Source: Tritrichomonas foetus
Taxonomy: Eukaryota > Parabasalia > Tritrichomonadida > Tritrichomonadidae
Assembly (NCBI GenBank): GCA_001839685.1
Contig: MLAK01000886.1
Coordinates: 1-51,306 of the forward strand
Direction: 5' to 3'
Length of the DNA stretch: 51,306 bases
The notes below the pieces were generated by a model. It searched no databases. It saw only the letters and a list, made by a program, of their open reading frames with translations, and was not told the origin of the DNA. The translations under genes were made by a program, and so were the position numbers. This document shows, in pieces, positions 18,325 through 25,976 of the stretch. Position 1 is the stretch's first letter. The number at the start of each line of letters is the position of its first letter.

Positions 18325-21300
18325 TTATTTGGGTGTCATGGGTACTCGTGACATATAAGGCCTTTTAGGAGAGGAAATATTTCGTGTGGGTGAAGATAAT
18401 TGTTGTTTCTTCAACTTCTTACAAAGTAAAACTGTAGTTATCACAGCTTTCAAGTCTAAGTGTGGATATTGGGGAATGTTTACCATATCATATTTTATTA
18501 AAAGTCTCTTTTGCGCTCGAAGGGATTGAATCTTTGACAAAAGAGTTGTTTTATTGATTGTTGATAAAATGAAGTTTCTAATTCCAACTCGAACTTCTTC
18601 AGGTGTGTGTGTATTAACTCCAATTGTTTCGGCCATGGAATCACCCCAAGTTTGCCAAAGATTGTTTTGTCTTATCATTTCAGCTAATTTGTGCTCATTT
18701 ACAGGAGACTCTTTCTTTTCAAGTTGAACAACTCTATCGATTAAAGCATCAACTTGAAGAATTACTTTTGATCTTGTCCAAACTTTTTCTTGCTTGTAGT
18801 ATTTTCCAAGTATTTTTCCTATATGGACTGCAAATCGGTCATTCTTTTCAGAGATTGGAGTATTCGATGACACAATTTGGGAATTTGATAAAGAAGATGC
18901 AGATGAAGTTGATGGCCTTCTTTCTGGTGTTGATGGTGACATTTCTATTTTCTCTAAAATGGATGTATAACTTGATTTTGTTGGTGAACTTAAAATTTTA
19001 TTTTGAACTTTCAGTGTTTCGATTTCTGTTGTAAGCTTTTCTTTATTTTCTTTATATTCTTCGATTTCACTTTGAAGACGTCCAACTTTTTCTCCGAATT
19101 CTTTTTTTAGTGAATCTAGATTTCCTTTAAAGTTTTCTATTTTCTTATTTTGATTAGAAATTGTTTCGGTTAAAATCAGGATTTCTTTTTTGAATTTGTT
19201 AGAAAGGATTTCTTTCTCTTTATCACAAAGGATGTGTGATTCATTAATACGCTCTTGTAATCTCTTTTCAAATGATTCTTCTAATCCTTTAATGATTCGT
19301 AACAACCTCGCTTTATTCCTATTTAATAAATTAATTGTCTTTTTATGTTCTTCATTGTTTTTCTTGAGAATAGAAACATTATATTCAGTTTCATGAAGAT
19401 CATTTTGCATGTCTTCAACTTTCCCTTTCAATTGAGAGTTTTCATCAGCTAATTTTTGGGTTTTATCTTCGAATTCTTGGAATTCTTTTGTGAAATCAAT
19501 GGAGTAATTCAGTCTTGAATCAAAATGTTCTTCTGTCATATCATCATCGAAATGAGAATCGTGTTCTTGTTCTAATATATGAAGTTGTTCTGTTACACGT
19601 TCGAATTCTTGGTTGAGATCATTAATGTAATCTTTTATGTATAATGGGAGTGTAAGGGTATTACAATCAATAGTTTCATTAGTATTCAAAAGCTCACGAA
19701 TTCCTTCAACATTTAGAACGAAATTATTGATGTCTCTCAAAATATGTGAAATGTCTTTATCTTCAATTTCTTCACTGTATACTTTAGAAGAAATATTCAT
19801 TAGTTTTTCAGAAATTATTTGTGAATCTCGAATGAACAAAGTAATTCCTTCATCATTGTTATCATATTGGCTTGGTAAACATTTGCTGATCATATTCAAG
19901 ACAGTTGTTTGATGATTTGTGAAATCCAATAATCGTTTGTTTGCTGCACATAAAGCAATAATTAAGGCATAATAATCAGTTCTTCCTGATTCAATATAAC
20001 TATTAACTAAATTTGAAACTGTCACTTCATCACCAAAAACATGTTTGATGAAGATAATATCACGTGATTGATCATCATATGAATCAAATCGTCCTTTCAA
20101 TGAATCAATATGCATTCGAATACTTTCTTTGATTCCTTCGTCATTGATAATTGGGGCTGTACCTTGAACAAGTGGAATATGATCTCTATCTTCTGCAAAA
20201 AGAAGGTTATCAATAAAATTAGCTAAAGTGTCAATAGTGGCACGAAGGCTTTCAATTTCTTGATTAAGATTTTCAACACGTATTTCGGCAATTTCTTTAT
20301 TAGTATTATTTACTGGTTGTGTAATTTTGGCAGCTGTTATGCTTTTTCTGGCTTCAATGAGTTGGTTATTCAAGCTAGCTATATCTTTATTTTTTTGAAC
20401 AATTTCTTTGGCTTGTTTTTGGGTTTCTGTGATGTATTCATCAATTCTTTGTTTTAAGGAATTAATTTCATCTGATTTCAATTTGATGATTTCGTTTTTA
20501 TCTTCAATGTCACTTTCTAAACCAGTGATACATTTGGCCTGATTATCAATTACAATACTTTCTTTATTCACTAATGATCTTAATCGAGTCAACATAGTTT
20601 GTTCGCTTGATTTTTGAGTGGATTCATGTAGATTTTGTTCTAATAAAGACAAGGTTGCTTCAATTTTGGCATTTTTATCTTTTCCTTTGAAACCAGCCGA
20701 ATTATCAGTAATTGTGTCAGAAGCAAGGTGCTTTGCATTAATTGTTTGTAGATTGAAAACTTCAATTTCTGCTTCATTAAGCTGCTCTTCAAGTGAGAGC
20801 TTTGTCTTGATTAATTCATCATTCTCTTTTTCTAAATCATTAAGATTTGTCTCTAAAACTTTAATTTTGTCATTTTGAGCGCTTAAAGAAATTTTGAATT
20901 TGTTTACTTCTTTGAATGCCTTGGCTTTAAGAGAATTATATTCAATTTTCAAATCTTCCAATTCTTTTTCAACTTGGATTTTTTGAATAGATATTTTACG
21001 AACGTGGCTATTTTCATCTTTTGTGATTTCATCATCTTTTTGCTCAAGTAAGATTTCAGCCTTCCTCAGTTTATCTTTATAAACACTCAATTGTTGCTTC
21101 AGTAATTCGTATTCGTCTTTCTGTGATTGTTGTTGCCTCAATGAGAGATTTGATGAGGAATGGGTCATTCCAAGGTTCTTCATCGAGCTGTCGAGTTTGT
21201 GAAGATTCCGCTGTGATGAGGAAAGCGATAATGTGTTTGAACGGCAAATACAGTCGGTCATCATTTGGATAGCGTAATCGAAATCTTGGTGAACAACTTC

Positions 21301-21513
21301 TGGCTCGTTGTTCAACTGGCAGAGCTTATTAAACAGTTTGCTAATGAGGTGGCATATTGTGAGCGCTTTTGGATAAGGTCTTAATACATCTTTGAGATCT
21401 AACGGTTTATTGTCGAAAGATTCTTCAATAAAATGATTGAGTTCATCGAGAATGTCTTGTATTTCTGGTGAGGGGATTGAATCATCATTAATATCTGCTG
21501 GGAAATCAGACAT
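18325..21513 (-). CDS. Long coiled-coil protein, 1062 aa
   Basis: A complete frame from ATG 21513. Residues about 120-440 and 640-860 are heptad-rich Lys/Glu/Gln/Leu coiled coil, separated by a helical segment (about 460-630). A short N-terminal helical domain (about 15-95) precedes a Ser/Gln-rich linker. The C-terminal 200 residues contain a Ser/Thr/Pro-rich stretch and a more ordered domain with several tryptophans (around W904, W955, W958), ending in a basic proline-containing tail. Trichomonads encode many such proteins, often loosely called viral A-type inclusion proteins, and cytoskeletal or Golgi/centrosomal tethers are typical roles. No specific family was recognised. A TCATATATT initiator-like motif lies about 20 bases before the ATG. 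Confidence 0.75.
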   Translation of the reverse strand: MSDFPADINDDSIPSPEIQDILDELNHFIEESFDNKPLDLKDVLRPYPKALTICHLISKLFNKLCQLNNEPEVVHQDFDYAIQMMTDCICRSNTLSLSSSQRNLHKLDSSMKNLGMTHSSSNLSLRQQQSQKDEYELLKQQLSVYKDKLRKAEILLEQKDDEITKDENSHVRKISIQKIQVEKELEDLKIEYNSLKAKAFKEVNKFKISLSAQNDKIKVLETNLNDLEKENDELIKTKLSLEEQLNEAEIEVFNLQTINAKHLASDTITDNSAGFKGKDKNAKIEATLSLLEQNLHESTQKSSEQTMLTRLRSLVNKESIVIDNQAKCITGLESDIEDKNEIIKLKSDEINSLKQRIDEYITETQKQAKEIVQKNKDIASLNNQLIEARKSITAAKITQPVNNTNKEIAEIRVENLNQEIESLRATIDTLANFIDNLLFAEDRDHIPLVQGTAPIINDEGIKESIRMHIDSLKGRFDSYDDQSRDIIFIKHVFGDEVTVSNLVNSYIESGRTDYYALIIALCAANKRLLDFTNHQTTVLNMISKCLPSQYDNNDEGITLFIRDSQIISEKLMNISSKVYSEEIEDKDISHILRDINNFVLNVEGIRELLNTNETIDCNTLTLPLYIKDYINDLNQEFERVTEQLHILEQEHDSHFDDDMTEEHFDSRLNYSIDFTKEFQEFEDKTQKLADENSQLKGKVEDMQNDLHETEYNVSILKKNNEEHKKTINLLNRNKARLLRIIKGLEESFEKRLQERINESHILCDKEKEILSNKFKKEILILTETISNQNKKIENFKGNLDSLKKEFGEKVGRLQSEIEEYKENKEKLTTEIETLKVQNKILSSPTKSSYTSILEKIEMSPSTPERRPSTSSASSLSNSQIVSSNTPISEKNDRFAVHIGKILGKYYKQEKVWTRSKVILQVDALIDRVVQLEKKESPVNEHKLAEMIRQNNLWQTWGDSMAETIGVNTHTPEEVRVGIRNFILSTINKTTLLSKIQSLRAQKRLLIKYDMVNIPQYPHLDLKAVITTVLLCKKLKKQQLSSPTRNISSPKRPYMSRVPMTPK

Positions 21514-21856
21514 TAAATCAGAAATATATGATTAAATAATTTGAAAGATGAGGAAATTGAATTATATTTGCTCAAATAGTAGATCGTCAATTGATATGAA
21601 TATAGAAAATTCCTCGGAGTAAACTTTTTATATATGTATATGGTTACCATATTGAATTTATTTTATACTTCTGGTCAATAATCAGTATTTCTATATCTCT
21701 GAATCATCTTTCCTAAAGAAATTAACAAATGCGTTTACTTGAAGTCATTCTAATAAAATGCCCGATAAAAGGGTTTGGATTGATTTTATATAACTTGAAT
21801 CAGGCCATATATCATCTGAAAAAAATGGTTGAAAAAATTCTCTACATTAATTACAT
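21514..21856. other. Divergent promoter region
   Basis: Spacer between the divergent coiled-coil and DHHC-family genes. No clear initiator motif precedes the plus-strand ATG. An open frame beginning at 21729 overlaps the next gene in another frame and is taken as chance. Confidence 0.5.
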
Positions 21857-22831
21857 ATGCAAATCAATAACCAGATTTTATTGGAATCAGAAACGCGACA
21901 AGATTATGTTGGTGATACCGAAGCCGAATACGCCGAATCTCGCTGTTGTTGCTGCAAAGTTGCTTATTTTACAATTGGTGGATTTATTTTTCTCGGTCAT
22001 TGGCGAAGAAGACTTACAGTTCCGATTATTTTATCTATTTTATATCTTTTGTCATTTGTAGTTTTTATTTTTGATACGTATGGCACATATCCAAATCTGT
22101 ATTCTGCATCGCTTGCTTATTTCTTCACAGGCTTTTTCTTTATCTGCGTTATTTTTAGCTATTTATTAGTAATAATTAAAGGGCCTGGTTATGTTCCCTA
22201 CAATTGGGCAAAAACTCGTCAGAGGCATTACACATGGGAAGAATCAATGAAATCGATGGCACTTTATGCTGATCAGGCTGAATTTGCCCGATCAACATTA
22301 GACAGGCCAAAACGATCATGTTTCAGTAATGAAGCACGTCGTTTTGTCTTACGAGCGGATCACTTTTGCATTTGGGCGAAATCTTGGATCGGCTTGAAAA
22401 ATCATCGCTTTTTTGCATTATTATGTATATATTCGTTTTTGTATTCCCTTTCCATTCTTGGATTCCGCTATTGGATGTACAAAGATATTATCACAGGTGT
22501 TTCGAAATTTAAATATTTTTATATTTTAGGAATTGTAACAGTTGTCGTGTTAGGATACTTTGGATCATTGTCCTTATTCCATTTCATTAAGACTATTCGG
22601 AACTTGGCCAGAAATGTGACAACACTCGAAGAATGGGGTGGTAGACTGAATGAATGGAATCGAGGATGCTGTAACAACTTCGAAGAAGTTTGTGGATCAC
22701 GGAAATATGCAATTTGTTGGCCGTTCCCGTGTGTATGGTGCCTGGAACCGCTTGAAGATGGTTTCTATGATGAAGATCACAATGATAGAAGTTTGATTTC
22801 AGAGGCCTTTCAAAATTCGCCTCCCGAATGA
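21857..22831 (+). CDS. DHHC-family S-acyltransferase-like protein, zinc-site degenerate (DHFC)
   Basis: DHHC enzymes transfer palmitate to protein cysteines. This 324-residue protein has four predicted membrane segments (about 54-72, 85-107, 184-204, 219-241), with the catalytic loop between the second and third as in the family. The loop reads RPKRS (150-154), VLRADHFCIW with DHFC at 168-171, then WIGLKNHRFF (177-186). The C-terminal TTxE motif is present (TTLE, 255-258), as is a later N-x5-CG block. The catalytic Cys171 is kept, but the second His is Phe, and the CxxC, HC and NC zinc ligands of the cysteine-rich domain are all missing. DHYC variants are known to be active (yeast Akr1), so activity is possible; a pseudoenzyme is the alternative. 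A four-cysteine run at 30-33 may be acylated. Confidence 0.82.
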   Translation: MQINNQILLESETRQDYVGDTEAEYAESRCCCCKVAYFTIGGFIFLGHWRRRLTVPIILSILYLLSFVVFIFDTYGTYPNLYSASLAYFFTGFFFICVIFSYLLVIIKGPGYVPYNWAKTRQRHYTWEESMKSMALYADQAEFARSTLDRPKRSCFSNEARRFVLRADHFCIWAKSWIGLKNHRFFALLCIYSFLYSLSILGFRYWMYKDIITGVSKFKYFYILGIVTVVVLGYFGSLSLFHFIKTIRNLARNVTTLEEWGGRLNEWNRGCCNNFEEVCGSRKYAICWPFPCVWCLEPLEDGFYDEDHNDRSLISEAFQNSPPE

Positions 22832-23176
22832 GTTTCTATTTGTATGTTCCGGTAATTGTGGTTTCAAATTAATCATGGATTCGTTTTTTGTTTAAATAGT
22901 GTTTTCATTTAATTTTCCTAATATTCTTTTTAACTCTCATCTTCTTCTTCTACTCTTCTACTTCTACTCTTCTTCTACTACTCTTCTTCTTCTACTACTC
23001 TTCTTCTTCTGCCACTCTTCTTCTTCTTCTGCCACTCTTCTTCTTCTGCCACTCTTCTTCTTCTTCTACTCTTTTACTTCTACTCTTCTACTTCTACTGG
23101 AAGAAGGATATGATATGATATGAAATAACGTAAAGAGAAAGTGAATTAATAATAATAAAAATATTTAGTCAAAAAA
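22832..23176. other. Intergenic region dominated by a CTT-rich microsatellite
   Basis: 3' space between two convergent genes. Apart from the imperfect CTT/CTA repeat at 22937-23098 nothing gene-like is present. Confidence 0.7.
22937..23098. repeat. Imperfect CTT-rich microsatellite
   Basis: Pyrimidine-rich tract of TCTTCT, CTACTC and GCCACTC variants spanning about 160 bases, arranged as irregular repeats of 12-24 bases. The complementary strand is GAA-rich. Confidence 0.9.
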
Positions 23177-24274
23177 CTAAAAATACAATGAATCATCAAT
23201 TGACCCACCCCACTCATTTTGCGGAGTGAAGAAGGCCGACTGCGACCGCGGGACTGCCCGGTGGGATTGAATGTTCCAATCGTTTTCATAATCTCTTGCA
23301 AAGTCGCCTATCCAGTCACCATCATCATCATAATTGTAAGCCGATAGGTAGTCCACACTGAAAGATGGTGTCATATCAGGAATTTTTGTAGTGGAAGAAT
23401 CATTAAATGAGAATTTATAATCGCCGAAGCTAGGAAGATCAATTTCATTATTATTCGATATGTCTCGAGTAGACAGTGCTGATGAAAAAGCAGAAGAAAA
23501 TGAAGAAGATAAAGAATTAGATAAAGCTGAAATTGTTGATGATGAAAAAGAGTTCGATCCAGTATTTGATAAATTATTCATCATTTTCTTTTGCTGCTGA
23601 CTCAACGCGCTTCGAATAATATTCTGGATTTTTTGCTGTGGTTGAAGAATCGTTTTATTCTGTTGTTGTTGTTGCTTACTAGCCGATAGATTCAAATTGA
23701 CGTGTTGATTAACAATTCGCGATGAATTTTGTGATTTTCGATCTTCGTTGAGATCTTCCTGCGTTATCGTTGGAAGAGGTTCTGGCGGGTATTTCGAAAC
23801 GAAGCAAAATAAGGCGTCTGCGGAAGCCCCCCGGACAGTCCATTGACGGAGAAGGTTTGGATCTGCTCCAAGGCATGGAATGCATGCGACGACACACGAT
23901 CGTGCCTTGGATTTAGTCCTCACCGCAACATAACCGAGCTGCTGCAAGCTCCCGTTGATTGACGATTTACACCTTCCGAGGAAATTCTTGAGTAAGCGAG
24001 TATTTACACAAATGTAAGGTCCTGCGAAAGCAACGCCAGTAAGAACGCATCTCTGTTCACGCCCCTTGTTGTCATGTTCTAGGAAATTGAGAACTAGAAT
24101 CATCTCATTTGAGAATGATACCAATCTTCGATCTTTGACTGAAGTTTTCTGGGTTTGGTGAAGCCGATTTCGAAGTTTGATAAATTCAGCCTTATCGTCG
24201 TTGCTGAGCTGATTCCAGTATGACGTTGGGATTGATGGATCGGGCGCTGGGATTGAAAAGCTTGCAGCCTCCAT
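23177..24274 (-). CDS. Initiator-binding-domain protein (IBP39-like transcription factor)
   Basis: Trichomonads start transcription at an initiator element bound by IBP39, whose N-terminal initiator-binding domain defines a family restricted to parabasalids. This 365-residue protein has that domain at about 20-150, with the family blocks RCVLTGV (75-81), the ICVNTRLL strand/helix, CKSSINGSLQQLGY (102-115) and RQWTVR (143-148). The KSSINGSL helix corresponds to the DNA-recognition part of the family. The rest is Gln- and Ser-rich and low in complexity, and ends in a Trp/Asp-rich tail that could be an activation or polymerase-contact region. The frame opens with TTG at 24277, so the ATG at 24274 is taken. 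Whether it binds the core initiator or another motif cannot be told. Confidence 0.87.
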   Translation of the reverse strand: MEAASFSIPAPDPSIPTSYWNQLSNDDKAEFIKLRNRLHQTQKTSVKDRRLVSFSNEMILVLNFLEHDNKGREQRCVLTGVAFAGPYICVNTRLLKNFLGRCKSSINGSLQQLGYVAVRTKSKARSCVVACIPCLGADPNLLRQWTVRGASADALFCFVSKYPPEPLPTITQEDLNEDRKSQNSSRIVNQHVNLNLSASKQQQQQNKTILQPQQKIQNIIRSALSQQQKKMMNNLSNTGSNSFSSSTISALSNSLSSSFSSAFSSALSTRDISNNNEIDLPSFGDYKFSFNDSSTTKIPDMTPSFSVDYLSAYNYDDDGDWIGDFARDYENDWNIQSHRAVPRSQSAFFTPQNEWGGSIDDSLYF

Positions 24275-24470
24275 CAAAAAGGCAGGAGGAAGTCACTTTT
24301 TCATAAAATTATCAAAAAAACTCAAATAAAATTTCTGTATGATATGAAATTTTGCCATACTGATCTGATAAAGTTCAGAATATAATCTAATTTCTGTTAA
24401 TAGAATGGCTTTTCTGAACTGTTATAATTCAAATCACTATGAAAAAGTGAAAAATAACCCATTATTCATT

Positions 24471-24787
24471 CAAATCATACAAAATATTTATACTTAAATT
24501 TATTCGAATCATTACATTCTTGTTCATCGATGCTTTTGACAATCCTCTAATCACATTTTGTGGCATAAATTGTAAATTCTTCTTTTTCGACATCTAAAAG
24601 ATAATGATAATTTTGTTCATTTCATAACTTTTCACGAATTGTGTAGTTTCATTTAACTGGATCAATCAATGAGATAAATTAAAACTGAAAATCCTGTCAA
24701 AATGTGATTAGAGGATTGTCAAAAGCATCGATGAACAAGAATGTAATGATTCGAATAAATTTAAGTATAAATATTTTGTATGATTTG
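24471..24787. repeat. Perfect 90-bp inverted repeat with 137-bp spacer
   Basis: The left arm 24471-24560 is the exact reverse complement of the right arm 24698-24787 by base-by-base comparison. Pairing stops at both the outer and inner edges. The spacer (24561-24697) encodes nothing recognisable and no target-site duplication was found outside the arms. It could be a miniature inverted-repeat element, a hairpin-forming transcript, or an assembly fold-back. Confidence 0.93.
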
Positions 24788-25071
24788 TGGTTGTAAATTA
24801 ATTTTAGAAAGGTTGAGAGAAGCCTTCTCATATTGAAATTATAGAAGTACATGTCATCAAAGTATTAATTTCCACATGAAAATAGGATAATAAAATCAGT
24901 TCACTTTCTATATTCCATAATCGAGAGTTAAAAAAATGTCTCTCAATGAATCTGCATATTATCCCCTTCTTAGATCAATTCTAGTTATTTTTATTCATGA
25001 ATCAACAATTCAAGGCTTTGGATATTAACTCATATTCAAGAATCTCTAATGTGCACATTCTATTAACCTGA

Positions 25072-25248
25072 CACAAAGAATAAACACAACACAAAGAATA
25101 AACACAACACAAAGAATAAACACAACACAAAGAATAAACACAACACAAATAATAAACATAACTAAAAGAATAAACACAACAAAAAGAATCAACACAACAA
25201 AAAGAATAAACACAACAAAAAGAATAAACTCAGCACAAAGAATAAACT
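25072..25248. repeat. 18-bp minisatellite, about 10 copies
   Basis: The unit is CACAAAGAATAAACACAA. The first four copies are nearly identical and later ones carry substitutions (CACAAATAAT, CAAAAAGAAT, AGCACAAAG). It has no spacer-repeat structure, so it is a plain minisatellite. Confidence 0.93.
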
Positions 25249-25976
25249 TGACTTTGATCTATTTTAATAAATGTGATCAATCAAGTGTGCCCATTCGTTT
25301 ATTATATTCATAAGTCACAAATAAAAGTGATAAATTTTAGGATTTCACGTGTAGGAAATCACATCATTCACATAGAACAAGGTCTATGTTATTGATGTAA
25401 TTTGGGCAACCAGATAACAATGTAGATAGTTTTTACTTTCGACGGTAACATATTAAAGCATAGATGTAGATATATCATTCATATCATTTTAAAATATTAA
25501 TCAGCAAACGTAATTTCAAAAACAGGTTGAAAATCTGAAAGTCAAATAGAGGACATAAGCACTTTTTTTATTCTATTAAATTAGATGATGGATGGTTGAC
25601 ATGATTAATTAGAAATGGAAATCATTTTGATAATAACATTCATCAATTTAGATTGATTGAACAACCACCTCATCATAAATGATTTCTCAGAATTTTGATA
25701 GATTTCAAAATTGAATTCTGATCATTTATATATTTTATTGAATTATCTGAATTATATTCAATGATATTGAATAAACCAATTGTGATGAGTGACATAAACA
25801 ATTCAAAACCCAAAAAATGTTGTGAGGTATTTATCCAGTTTTCCGAACTAAATGAATAAAAAGTCAAAATTGAATGAGTAAATTTTTCATTTCTAAAGAA
25901 ACAGAAATCAAGGTCATTTTTTTCAAAAGTAAGGCCTATTGGAGGTCAATTTCTACACCATTGTTAAACGATATTC

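Larger units (their letters stand above)
24275..25976. other. 1.7-kb gene-free region with long inverted repeat and minisatellite
   Basis: No credible gene is present; a 64-codon minus-strand frame at 25673-25867 is low-complexity. The region contains the 90-bp inverted repeat (24471-24787), the 18-bp tandem repeat (25072-25248) and two small hairpins near 25341-25395 (GATTTC/GAAATC and ACATAGA/TCTATGT). An AGGTCAA, the reverse of the recurring TTGACCT motif, lies at 25943-25949. Confidence 0.65.

Noticed and set aside
22899..23123. Frame over the CTT-rich repeat
   Set aside because: Low-complexity Leu/Phe/Ser product of a microsatellite.
25072..25248. CRISPR-like array
   Set aside because: The 18-bp units are directly adjacent with no unique spacers, and the genome is eukaryotic.
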